A stretch of 32,962 bases of DNA, taken from assembly GCA_026708285.1 (NCBI GenBank), contig JAPOVF010000323.1, forward strand, positions 1 through 32,962, written 5' to 3'. This DNA comes from Acidobacteriota bacterium (GTDB lineage: Bacteria; Acidobacteriota; Thermoanaerobaculia; Multivoradales; Multivoraceae). How positions within the stretch are numbered: the stretch's first letter is position 1; each line of letters opens with the position of its first letter. Shown in pieces: positions 16,044 through 25,055 of this stretch. Position numbers and translations under genes: made by a program. Under the pieces are notes generated by a model. That model ran no database searches and was not told the DNA's origin. It was given only the letters and a program-made list of their open reading frames with translations.

Positions 16044-18563
16044 ATGTCCCCTGCGCTCAGCACGTTTCTCGAACGCCGCCCGACACCGGTGGAAGCCCGC
16101 GCGCTCGCCGCTGTGGACGCGGGCAGCGGCCTCGATGAACTGATCGAGGTCGCCGGGGAACTCCGCGACCGCGGCCACGGGGACCTTGTCTCCTACTCAC
16201 GCAAGGTCTTCCTGCCGCTCACACACCTCTGCCGCGACATCTGCCACTACTGTGTCTTCGCCCGGCCACCGAAGAAGGGCGAGGCGGCGTACATGCCGCT
16301 GGACAACGTCCTGAGCCAGGCGCGCCTGGCCGCGGCGGCGGGCTGCAAGGAGGCGCTGTTCACCCTTGGCGACAAGCCGGAGTTCCGGTACAAGGCCGCC
16401 CGCGAGGGTCTCGCCGAACTCGGACACGACACGACGCTTTCCTACCTGCGCGAGGCGGCGGAACGGGTGCTGATCGAGACCGGACTCCTGCCCCACCTGA
16501 ACCCGGGCCTGATGACCGCCGCGGACATCGAGCACCTTCGACCCGTGGCGCCCTCCATGGGCATCATGCTGGAGAGCGTCTCGACGCGGCTGCACGAGAA
16601 GGGTCAGGCCCACTACGGCTGTCCGGACAAGGTACCCGAACGGCGGCTCGAAACGCTGCGGCTCGCCGGCGAAGCGCGGGTGCCCTTCACCTCCGGCATC
16701 CTGATCGGAATCGGCGAGACCCGGGAAGAGCGAATCGACGCCCTGCTCGCGCTGCGCGAGCTGCACGGGGAGTACGGGCACATCCAGGAAGTCATCATCC
16801 AGAACTTCCGCGCCAAGCCCGAGACGCGGATGGCGGACGCGCCCGAACCCACGCTCGAGGATCTGCTGTGGACGATCGCCTCGGCGCGCCTCGTGCTCGG
16901 CCCGCGGATGCACATCCAGGCGCCGCCCAACCTGAGTCCTGGCGTCCTGCCGCGGCTCGTCGCGGCCGGCATCGACGACTGGGGCGGCGTGTCGCCCGTC
17001 ACGCCCGACTTCGTGAATCCGGAAGCCCCCTGGCCGCACCTGGAGCGACTCGCCGAAGAGACGGCCGCCGCCGGCAAGACGCTGATCGAGCGGCTCACCG
17101 TCTACCCCGAGTGGGCGCTCGACGGGGAAACCTGGCTCGACGACGGTCGCGGCCAGAGCCGCGAGATCCGCCGCCTGGGCGGCGTGCGCACCGCGGTGCT
17201 CCAGCGGATCGACGCCACCGGGTTGCCGCGCACCGACGACTGGTCGCCGGGCGAGCAGACGCCGCCGCCCCGGGACGTCCTCGACGCCGTCACCGCGGCG
17301 CCTTCCCGCAACGGCAACGGCCACACCCTCGCTTCGCCTCCGATCCGGACGCTTCTCGACTGGGCCCAGGCGGGCGAGGACCTCAACGAGGAGCAGATCA
17401 CGACCCTGTTCGAGGCGCGCGGCTCCGATTTCTCCGCCGTCTGTGCGGCCGCCGACGCGGTCCGCCGCGAAGTCAACGGCGACACGGTCACCTACGTCGT
17501 CAACCGGAACATCAACTACACGAACGTCTGCTACTTCAAGTGCCAGTTCTGCGCCTTCTCCAAGGGCAAGCTGAGCGAGAACCTGCGCGGCAAGCCGTAC
17601 GACCTGGAACTCGAAGAGGTCATGCGCCGCACCGTCGAGGCCTGGCAGCGGGGTGCCACGGAAGTTTGCATGCAGGGCGGCATCCACCCCGACTACACGG
17701 GTGAGACCTATCTCGGAATCTGCCGCGCGGTGAAGGAAGCCGTGCCCGAGATCCACGTCCACGCCTTCTCTCCGCTCGAGGTCTGGCAGGGCGCCGCCAC
17801 CCTCGACACCCCGCTCAAGGACTACCTCTTGCTGCTCAAGGTGGCTGGCCTGGGCACCCTGCCCGGCACCGCGGCCGAGATCCTCGACGACGAGGTCCGC
17901 GCGGTCATCTGCCCTGACAAGCTGAACACCGACCAGTGGCTCGAGGTCATGGAAACGGCGCACGGCGTCGGTTACCGGACGACGGCCACGATCATGTACG
18001 GACATGTGGACGGTCCCCGCAACTGGGCCCGCCACCTGCTCCGTCTGCGTGATCTGCAGAAGCGCACCCGCGGCTTCACGGAGTTCGTGCCGCTGCCCTT
18101 CGTCCACATGGAGGCGCCGCTCTACCTCAAGGGCCGCGCCCGCAAGGGGCCGACCTTCCGCGAGGCGGTGCTCATGCACGCGGTCGCGCGGCTCGCCCTC
18201 CATCCCTGGTTCGAGAACGTCCAGGCCTCCTGGGTCAAGATGGGCCCGGAAGGCGTCGCGGCCTGCCTCAACGCCGGAGTGAACGACCTCGGCGGCACGC
18301 TGATGAACGAGAGCATCACTCGCGCCGCCGGCGCGGAGCACGGCCAGGAACTCCCACCGTCCGAGATGGAGGCGCTCATCCGCGAGCTTGGACGGATCCC
18401 GAGGCAGCGGACGACCGCCTACGGCACGCCGCCGCCCGAACGCGTCGAAGCGTCATTCCAGGCCGCGGAGCTCGCCGCCGTGCTGAACACGCCGGCCCAC
18501 CGTTATGAGCGCACCGGTCCCTTGCAGCTCGTGCGTCCGGGCCTGGAAGCGGACGGCAGCTAG
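16044..18563 (+). CDS. fbiC: Fused 7,8-didemethyl-8-hydroxy-5-deazariboflavin (FO) synthase, CofG-CofH fusion
   Basis: Two radical-SAM CX3CX2C motifs: CRDICHYC (CofG half) and CYFKCQFC (CofH half); 839 aa from ATG 16044. Confidence 0.95.
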   Translation: MSPALSTFLERRPTPVEARALAAVDAGSGLDELIEVAGELRDRGHGDLVSYSRKVFLPLTHLCRDICHYCVFARPPKKGEAAYMPLDNVLSQARLAAAAGCKEALFTLGDKPEFRYKAAREGLAELGHDTTLSYLREAAERVLIETGLLPHLNPGLMTAADIEHLRPVAPSMGIMLESVSTRLHEKGQAHYGCPDKVPERRLETLRLAGEARVPFTSGILIGIGETREERIDALLALRELHGEYGHIQEVIIQNFRAKPETRMADAPEPTLEDLLWTIASARLVLGPRMHIQAPPNLSPGVLPRLVAAGIDDWGGVSPVTPDFVNPEAPWPHLERLAEETAAAGKTLIERLTVYPEWALDGETWLDDGRGQSREIRRLGGVRTAVLQRIDATGLPRTDDWSPGEQTPPPRDVLDAVTAAPSRNGNGHTLASPPIRTLLDWAQAGEDLNEEQITTLFEARGSDFSAVCAAADAVRREVNGDTVTYVVNRNINYTNVCYFKCQFCAFSKGKLSENLRGKPYDLELEEVMRRTVEAWQRGATEVCMQGGIHPDYTGETYLGICRAVKEAVPEIHVHAFSPLEVWQGAATLDTPLKDYLLLLKVAGLGTLPGTAAEILDDEVRAVICPDKLNTDQWLEVMETAHGVGYRTTATIMYGHVDGPRNWARHLLRLRDLQKRTRGFTEFVPLPFVHMEAPLYLKGRARKGPTFREAVLMHAVARLALHPWFENVQASWVKMGPEGVAACLNAGVNDLGGTLMNESITRAAGAEHGQELPPSEMEALIRELGRIPRQRTTAYGTPPPERVEASFQAAELAAVLNTPAHRYERTGPLQLVRPGLEADGS

Positions 18564-19600
18564 AGCACCGCCTCCGCGATCGCGTCCAGCGCCTCCGGCT
18601 GCTGGCAGCCGAGCAGCAACGAGGCGACCTGACCCTTGCCGCCGGCTTCCTTCCAGGCCGCCAGCCGGTCGATGATCCGCTCTTTCGGCCCGACGAGGGC
18701 GACATCGTCGACCAGGGCGTCCGGCACGGCGCCGATCGCCTCGCTCCGCTTGCCACCCAGGAAGTTGTCCTGGATCGCGCGCGCCTCGTCCGGATAGCCG
18801 AGACGCTTCGCGTAGTCGTTGTAGAAGTTCTTGTCGCGCGCACCCATGCCGCCGATGTAGAGGGCCATGCTCATCTTCACCGGAGTGCGGCACTGCTCGA
18901 CGTCGTCGCCCATGACGACGGTGACGAAGGGCATGACCTTGAAGTCGTCGAGGCTCTTGCCGTTGCCGGCCCTGGCGAAACCGCGGTCGAGAGCCCCCTC
19001 GAGCAGGTCGAAACGCTCCGGGTTCATCCAGATCGGGAACACGCCGTCCGCGACCTCGGCGCTGCACTCGAGCCCGTTCGGACTGATCGAGGCGGTGTAT
19101 ATGGGGATCGAGTTGTCCGCCGCCAGGATGCTCTTCAGCGGCTTGCCGAGACCCGTGCCGTCCTCGCCGCGATAGGGCAACTGGTAGTGGAAGCCCTCGT
19201 GGGTGACCGGCTCCTCCCGGGCGAAGACCTTGCGCATGATCTCGATGTACTCCTTCGTGCGCGTCAGCGGCCGGCCGTAGGCCACGCCGTGCCAGCCCTC
19301 GATCACCTGCGGACCCGACGGGCCCAGGCCCACCAGGAAACGGCCGCCCGAGAGCTGGTTCAGCGTCATCGCGGTCATCGCGGTCATCGCCGGACTACGC
19401 GCCGGCATCTGCATGATCGCCGTGCCGACCTTGATCTTCTCGGTCTGGGCCAGGGTCCAGGCCGCTGTCGACACCGCGTCGGAGCCGTAGGCCTCCGCCG
19501 TCCACACCGACGTGAAGCCGGCGCTCTCGGCCCGTCGGACGCGATCGATGTCGATGCTGATCTGGCTTCCGAAGGCGCCGGCAATCAGTCCGAGTTCCAT
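18560..19600 (-). CDS. LLM-class F420-dependent oxidoreductase
   Basis: MELGLIAGAFGSQISIDIDRVRRAESAGFTSVWTAEAYGSDAVS..., LSGGRFLVGLGPSGPQVIEGWHG; SD AAGGAGA before ATG 19600; next to the F420 genes. Confidence 0.9.
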   Translation of the reverse strand: MELGLIAGAFGSQISIDIDRVRRAESAGFTSVWTAEAYGSDAVSTAAWTLAQTEKIKVGTAIMQMPARSPAMTAMTAMTLNQLSGGRFLVGLGPSGPQVIEGWHGVAYGRPLTRTKEYIEIMRKVFAREEPVTHEGFHYQLPYRGEDGTGLGKPLKSILAADNSIPIYTASISPNGLECSAEVADGVFPIWMNPERFDLLEGALDRGFARAGNGKSLDDFKVMPFVTVVMGDDVEQCRTPVKMSMALYIGGMGARDKNFYNDYAKRLGYPDEARAIQDNFLGGKRSEAIGAVPDALVDDVALVGPKERIIDRLAAWKEAGGKGQVASLLLGCQQPEALDAIAEAVL

Positions 19601-19692
19601 GGACAGGTCTCCTTCTTCGCTGTTCTCTGGAAGTTCCGGGATCGAAACGCGCGCGAGCGTAGCAGCCCGCGCTCCGCGCATAGACTGCGGCC

Positions 19693-20508
19693 ATGACGGA
19701 GGCCACCGAGCGCCCCGACCCAGGCAGTCCACGACGTCCACCCAGAACGCGCAGCCAGGTGCTCTGGCCGCTCGCCTTCGTCACCCTGATCCTGGGCATG
19801 GTCGTGGTCATCGTGGTTGGGTACGTGATCATCCGGCTGACCCAGGTGCCCAGCGACATGGTCGAAAGCGGCCGGGAACTTGGCCGGGCCGCAGTGGAGA
19901 GCGTGGAGCGCATCGCGCGGGCGTTCCGGACCGGCAGCGTGCAGACGTCGTTCGTGAGCTACGCCACAGAGGTTTCAGGCAGCGCTTTCCTCCAGTTCGC
20001 CACGCTCGATCAGACCGAAGTGCTGGAGCGCACGGACTCGGCCAGCCTCCTCTGGGGCCGGCTCAGGCTCCCTGACGTGGTCGTCGAGGCGCGCGTCCCG
20101 GTCCGCTACACGTACTACCTCGACCTCGAGGACAACTGGCAACTGACCCTCGACGGCAAGACGGTCACCGTCCTGGCACCTGGCGTTCGTGCGAACCGGC
20201 CGGCCGTCGACGCCTCGGCGATCGAGTACCGTGTCCAGGGGGACTCCATCCTGCGCGACGAGGAAGCGGTGCTGGAGCAGCTCCGACTCCGCATTACGGA
20301 CCAGTTGGCCGCTCGGGCGGGCGAGAACATCGCCCTGGTGCGTGAACTGGGACGGCGCAGAACGGCCGATTTCGTACGCACATTCCTGCTCGCCCAGTTC
20401 GGCGAGGACGTCGAGGACTACCGGATCGAGGTCCACTTCCGGGACGAGGTCGACCTGGAATCGGCGGTCGATCCGGGGCCTCCGGTCACTGAGGAACCGC
20501 GGCTTTGA
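19693..20508 (+). CDS. Membrane-anchored protein of unknown function, DUF4230-like
   Basis: Single N-terminal TM segment (VLWPLAFVTLILGMVVVIVVGYVIIRL) followed by a soluble domain with YTYYLDLEDNWQLTLDGKTVTVLAPGV, resembling DUF4230. Confidence 0.65.
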   Translation: MTEATERPDPGSPRRPPRTRSQVLWPLAFVTLILGMVVVIVVGYVIIRLTQVPSDMVESGRELGRAAVESVERIARAFRTGSVQTSFVSYATEVSGSAFLQFATLDQTEVLERTDSASLLWGRLRLPDVVVEARVPVRYTYYLDLEDNWQLTLDGKTVTVLAPGVRANRPAVDASAIEYRVQGDSILRDEEAVLEQLRLRITDQLAARAGENIALVRELGRRRTADFVRTFLLAQFGEDVEDYRIEVHFRDEVDLESAVDPGPPVTEEPRL

Positions 20509-21827
20509 TCGACCGCATGGCGCGGAGGCGCCAGCGGCTCCGGGCACGGCAGGCGGACCGCTTTGCCCGCATGGCGGACCAGGTCCACGTGCACAATCCC
20601 TTCTACCGCGCGAAGTGGCGGGCCGCGGGCTTCGATTCGCCGCCGACTCTGGACGATCTCGCCGGCCTCCCCTTCACCACGAAGGACGAACTCGCCGTCG
20701 ACCAGGAGGCGAACGGGCCCTGGGGCAGCAATCTGACCTTTCCCCTGGACCGCTACGTCCGCGTCCACCGCACGTCGGGAACCACCGGCCGGCCGCTGCG
20801 CTGGCTCGACACGCCGGCGAGCTGGCAGTGGTTCCTGGACTGCTGGCTCGCGGTCTATGAAGGCGCGGGAGTCACCCCAGCCGACCGGGTCTTCGCCGCC
20901 TTCGGCTTCGGTCCCTTCATCGGCTTCTGGACCGCCTTCGAAGCCGCCCAACAGCTTGGCTGTCTGGTGCAGCCGGGGGGCCACCTCTCCACCGACCAGC
21001 GGCTGCAGATGATGCAGGACGACGGCAGCACGGTGCTGCTGTCGACGCCCACCTACGCGCTACGGATGCTCGAGTCCGCCCGGCGGCTCGGCATCGACCT
21101 CGCCCGCGGCGCCGTCGAGCGAACGATCCACGCGGGGGAACCGGGCGCCGGCGTCCCGGCGGTCAAGCGGCAGCTCGTGGCGGGCTTCGGCGCCGAGGTC
21201 TTCGATCACGCCGGCGCGACGGAGGTGGGCGCCTGGGGCATTCCCTGCGGCGTCGGCGAGCATCTGCACGTCCTGGAGGACGAGTTCATCGTCGAGTGGA
21301 TCGACCGGGAAACCGGGGCTGCGCGGGAGCCGATCCAGGCGGCGGCGCGCAAAGCCGGCGGCGACGATCTGGGCGAACTCGTGCTGACGAACCTTGGACG
21401 GATCGGAAGTCCGGTCGTCCGCTACCGCACCGGCGACGTGGCGCGGCTTTGCGCCGCCGGTTGCCCTTGCGGCAGGCCGACGGTCTACCTGGATGGCGGC
21501 GTGATCGCGCGCGCGGACGATATGTTCATCGTGCGCGGCGTGAACGTCTATCCGAGCGCCGTCGAAGCCCTCATCCGGGAAGCGGGCGGCGTTGCTGAGT
21601 ACCGCGCGACGGTGCGCCGCCGCTCCCGGATGGCCGAGGTCGAGGTGGAGATCGAGCCAGAGTCCGGCCAGGACGCAGGCAGCGTCCGGAATCGCGTCCA
21701 GGATCTGTTCGAGGAACGCCTCAGCTTGCGTGTACCGGTCCGGATCGCCGGCTCCGGCGCCCTGCCGCGCTTTGAACTGAAGGCCGACCGGTTCAGGTTC
21801 GAGGAGCCGTCGTCACCGGTCGATTGA
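20505..21827 (+). CDS. PaaK-like phenylacetate-CoA ligase family (AMP-forming) protein
   Basis: HNPFYRAKW, FTTKDELAVDQ, RVHRTSGTTGRPL, YRTGDVARL, DDMFIVRGVNVYPSAVEALI. TTG 20505 overlaps the preceding TGA; ATG 20517 is an alternative start. Confidence 0.9.
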   Translation: MIDRMARRRQRLRARQADRFARMADQVHVHNPFYRAKWRAAGFDSPPTLDDLAGLPFTTKDELAVDQEANGPWGSNLTFPLDRYVRVHRTSGTTGRPLRWLDTPASWQWFLDCWLAVYEGAGVTPADRVFAAFGFGPFIGFWTAFEAAQQLGCLVQPGGHLSTDQRLQMMQDDGSTVLLSTPTYALRMLESARRLGIDLARGAVERTIHAGEPGAGVPAVKRQLVAGFGAEVFDHAGATEVGAWGIPCGVGEHLHVLEDEFIVEWIDRETGAAREPIQAAARKAGGDDLGELVLTNLGRIGSPVVRYRTGDVARLCAAGCPCGRPTVYLDGGVIARADDMFIVRGVNVYPSAVEALIREAGGVAEYRATVRRRSRMAEVEVEIEPESGQDAGSVRNRVQDLFEERLSLRVPVRIAGSGALPRFELKADRFRFEEPSSPVD

Positions 21828-23997
21828 CAACCAGCAGGGCCGCGAACAGGAGAGCACCCAGGCCGTTCACCGCGAGGCCTACGGTCGGACCCCCCAGGTC
21901 GGGTACGAGCAGCAGCGCCGCCGAGACCAGCAACAGCACCCGGAGCGGCATGCTGAGTTCGGCACGAAGATAGCCGCCGATGCCCGCGGCCAGGGCGATG
22001 ATGCCGACGACCGCCGCGCCCAGGGCCAGCAGCAGGGGCGGCAGACCCGCCGCGCCGCCGGCGAACAGACTCGCTCCGCTCTCGTCCATCAGCAGCAACG
22101 ACGGCCGGTAGACGAACATGAACGGGAGGGTGAAGCCGACCAGCGAGAACCGGAAGGCAGCCAGTGCGGTGGACATGACCGGGGCCTGAGCCAGGCTGGA
22201 CGCCGCATAGGCGGCGAGCGCGACCGGCGGTGTGACCATGGACATCATGCCGAAGTAGAAGATGAAGAGGTGCGCAGCGAGGGGAATCACGCCCAGCTCC
22301 GAGAGCAGGGAGCCCATCAGCGTCGCCATCAGCAGGTAGCACACGACCGACGGCACACCCATGCCCAGCACGAGCGACGTGACCATGATCCCGAGCAGCG
22401 CCAGGAACAGGTTCGTCGCCACGACGGACTTGATCGAGGCCGAGAAGTCGGCGGCGATGCCGGTCTGCTGGACGATGCCGATGATCACGCCGACGCAGGC
22501 ACTCGCCGCGACCAGGGGAATCCCGTTGCGCGCCGCCCGGGTCAGGGCGCCCAGGATGTGCGGCCGCCAGGCCCGGTGGATCAGGCCGAACACGATGAGT
22601 CCCAGCATCGCCACGATGCCCGAGGACAGCCAGGACTCGAAGACCTGCCGGAAGGACGGGTCCACCCGCGTGTCCGCCCAGACGAGCTGATGCACGATCG
22701 CCACCGCCGCGAAGCAGGCCAGCGTCAGGTACCGCAGCCTCCGCGGCAGCTCGAACTCCTTGCGCAGCACGGCCAGGACCAGAATCACGATCAGGGAGCC
22801 GGTGACCGCGCGAAACGGCGAGAACCGGAGCAGCAGGAGCAGGATCAGGGCCCCGAGCGCCGAGACGAACACCAGCGCGTCGAAGCGTCTCACCGGCGGC
22901 GCCTCGCCCTCCCGCTTGGGCGTGCCGACCCGCCGCGAGTAGAAGTGCACGATCAGGAAGATGGAAAGGTAGAAGAGCACCGCCGGCAGCAGGGCCGCCT
23001 GCACGATCTGCAGGAAGGTGACCTGGGGCTCGACGATCTCGAGCATCATGTAGGCGCCCGCTCCCATGACCGGCGGCACCAGCGCACCTCCTGAAGCCGC
23101 CGCCGCTTCGACCGCCGCGGCGATATGGCGCCTGAAGCCGTTGCTGCGCATCATCGGAATCGTGAAGGCGCCGGTGGTCACCGCGTTCGCCACCGCGCTG
23201 CCCGACAGGGAGCCCAGGAGGCCGCTGCTCAGCACGGCGACCTTCGCCGGCCCGCCCGGCCTGGTGCCGAACACCCGTTCCGCGAAGCGCATGATGAACT
23301 GCGTCGCTCCGGACATCTCGAGGAATGCTCCGAAGACGACGAACAGGAAGACGTACCTGAACATGACCGAGGCCGCCGGACCGAACACGCCCAGGCTCTG
23401 CAGGAACGTCGTGCCGACGACATCCCGGGGATGCTGGCCGGCGTGCGGGAAGAGCCAGTCCGGCAGGACGGGCATCCCGCTCCGCAGGCTGTAGTAGCAG
23501 TACAGCGTGTGAGCGACGAAGACCAGGGCCAGCGCCGGCACGATCCAGCCGATGCTGCGCCGGGCCGCCTCGAGCACCAGGACCAGGCCGACCAGGCCGA
23601 GAGCGATGTCGGCTCCCGTTTCGATTCCGGCCCGGTTTCCGAGCGACCTGCCCTCCGACCAGAGATGCTCGAAGGCCGGCTCTGTCTGGACGACGACGTA
23701 GGCGCACGCCGCAACGGCGGCCAGTCCGAGGACCATGTCGAGACCGCGCAGCCACGGGTTCCCCGCCAACTTCGCGTGGAGCGGGAATGCGAGGAAGCAG
23801 AGCAGCAGCCCGGCGCCGACGAACACCGCCAGCGACGACTGGGGCAGCAGCACCCCGTAGTTCACCTCGAACAGGACGAAGAAGCACAGGCCGACGCCCA
23901 GCGCGCCGATCAGGGCCCGCCTCAGGCGCTCGAGCCGCGAACCCGGCGGAGACGCCGCCTCGCCGCCTGCCCTCTGGGACTGGTCGGCCGAGCTCAA
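21793..23997 (-). CDS. TRAP transporter fused permease subunit (TAXI type)
   Basis: 734 aa multi-TM protein with MGVPSVVCYLLMATLMG, FYFGMMSMVTPPVALAAYAASSLA and PPVMGAGAYMMLEI; TTG start overlaps the stop of the solute-binding gene. Confidence 0.92.
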   Translation of the reverse strand: MSSADQSQRAGGEAASPPGSRLERLRRALIGALGVGLCFFVLFEVNYGVLLPQSSLAVFVGAGLLLCFLAFPLHAKLAGNPWLRGLDMVLGLAAVAACAYVVVQTEPAFEHLWSEGRSLGNRAGIETGADIALGLVGLVLVLEAARRSIGWIVPALALVFVAHTLYCYYSLRSGMPVLPDWLFPHAGQHPRDVVGTTFLQSLGVFGPAASVMFRYVFLFVVFGAFLEMSGATQFIMRFAERVFGTRPGGPAKVAVLSSGLLGSLSGSAVANAVTTGAFTIPMMRSNGFRRHIAAAVEAAAASGGALVPPVMGAGAYMMLEIVEPQVTFLQIVQAALLPAVLFYLSIFLIVHFYSRRVGTPKREGEAPPVRRFDALVFVSALGALILLLLLRFSPFRAVTGSLIVILVLAVLRKEFELPRRLRYLTLACFAAVAIVHQLVWADTRVDPSFRQVFESWLSSGIVAMLGLIVFGLIHRAWRPHILGALTRAARNGIPLVAASACVGVIIGIVQQTGIAADFSASIKSVVATNLFLALLGIMVTSLVLGMGVPSVVCYLLMATLMGSLLSELGVIPLAAHLFIFYFGMMSMVTPPVALAAYAASSLAQAPVMSTALAAFRFSLVGFTLPFMFVYRPSLLLMDESGASLFAGGAAGLPPLLLALGAAVVGIIALAAGIGGYLRAELSMPLRVLLLVSAALLLVPDLGGPTVGLAVNGLGALLFAALLVVNRPVTTAPRT

Positions 23998-24977
23998 CCC
24001 GCGTCTTCGGGCCAGACGCCGATCTCGCGGTAGTACCGCTCAGCGCCCGGATGGAAGGGGGTGCCGGTGTTGCGGGCGGCGTTGGCCTCGTTGATGGCGC
24101 GGCCTGCGGGGTGTCGGCCGGCAATCGCCAGACGGTTCTCCCAGATCGTCCTGGTGATCTGGTAGATCAGTTCCTCATCCGCGGCGGCGGACGTGATCAG
24201 GTGCATCGAGCCGACGTTGAGGCCCGGATAGTCCTCCGGGAGGTCCGAGTACGCGTCGGCCGGGATGGTGGCAAGCTGGAAGAACGGATAGTCCCTGGCG
24301 AGCTGCTGGCGCTTCCCCTCGTCGAAGGGCAGGAAGAGGATGTCGTGCGTGCTGCAGGCCTGGGTCACCGCTCCTGTGGGCACCGCGCCGCCGAGAAACG
24401 CGGCGTCGATCGAACCGTCGCCGAGCATGTCGACCGCTCCGCTCTGGGTGCCGTACACCTGGGTGAAGTCGTCGTAGGTCACGCCATGGGCGGCGAGAAG
24501 CGGCTGCACGAACATCTCGAATCCCGCCCCGGCGACGCCGACCATCGCGCGCCGCCCCGCCAGGTCGCTCATCTTCGTCAGGCCCGAGTCGGCCTTGGTG
24601 ATGAAGGTGGCGATGTTCGGGGCCAGGGTGACGACCGCCCGAATGTCGTAGCTCTGCTCCCAGCCCGACTCGCCAAGAACCGCGAAGTAGCTGATCGCCG
24701 AGTTCGACATGGCGAGTTCCAGTTCGCCCCGCACCAGCCGGCGGATGTTCTCCTGCGATCCCTTCGTGCCGCGGGGCTGTACCCGCCACTCGTTCTCACC
24801 GCGATTCTCGTTCAGGACTTCGGCGATCGCACCGCCGACGACCGGAAAGGCTCCACCCACCGGGGCCGTGCCCATGCTCAGGAACTGGGGACCGCCGGAC
24901 GCGCCGTCGCCCGGTTCGCCGCCACAGGCGAAGAGCGGGAGGAGCGCCGCCAGCAGGACGAGGCAGCGAGTTTTCAT
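23994..24977 (-). CDS. TAXI family TRAP transporter solute-binding protein
   Basis: Lipoprotein-like signal (LLALLPLFACGGE), QFLSMGTAPVGGAFPVVGGAIAEVLN, VGVAGAGFEMFVQPLLAAHGVTYDDF. Confidence 0.92.
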   Translation of the reverse strand: MKTRCLVLLAALLPLFACGGEPGDGASGGPQFLSMGTAPVGGAFPVVGGAIAEVLNENRGENEWRVQPRGTKGSQENIRRLVRGELELAMSNSAISYFAVLGESGWEQSYDIRAVVTLAPNIATFITKADSGLTKMSDLAGRRAMVGVAGAGFEMFVQPLLAAHGVTYDDFTQVYGTQSGAVDMLGDGSIDAAFLGGAVPTGAVTQACSTHDILFLPFDEGKRQQLARDYPFFQLATIPADAYSDLPEDYPGLNVGSMHLITSAAADEELIYQITRTIWENRLAIAGRHPAGRAINEANAARNTGTPFHPGAERYYREIGVWPEDAG

Positions 24978-25031
24978 CGTAAAGACTCCGGGAGTGCTGG
25001 ACGGTTTGCGGGCCCGCAGGCGGAGCCCGTG

Positions 25032-25037
25032 ATCATA
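25032..25037 (-). promoter_or_regulatory. Candidate -10 box (TATGAT on minus strand) for the TAXI-TRAP genes
   Basis: agagTATGATcacggg on the minus strand, about 55 nt upstream of the ATG at 24977. Confidence 0.4.
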
Positions 25038-25055
25038 CTCTGCCGCTCCCCGCTC

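Noticed and set aside
16197-18341. 714-aa minus-strand ORF opposite fbiC
   Set aside because: Antisense shadow of a radical-SAM fusion with strong motifs; low-complexity Arg/Gly/Val composition.
19367-19391. Short 9-nt tandem repeat (GCGGTCATC) in the LLM gene
   Set aside because: Encodes MTAMTAMT, which matches the usual PAMTAMTA-type segment of LLM oxidoreductases; not an expansion.
21548-24124. 858-aa minus-strand ORF in an alternate frame of the TRAP permease
   Set aside because: Arg/Gly/Ala/Pro-rich frame-shifted translation overlapping convincing TRAP permease and PaaK frames.
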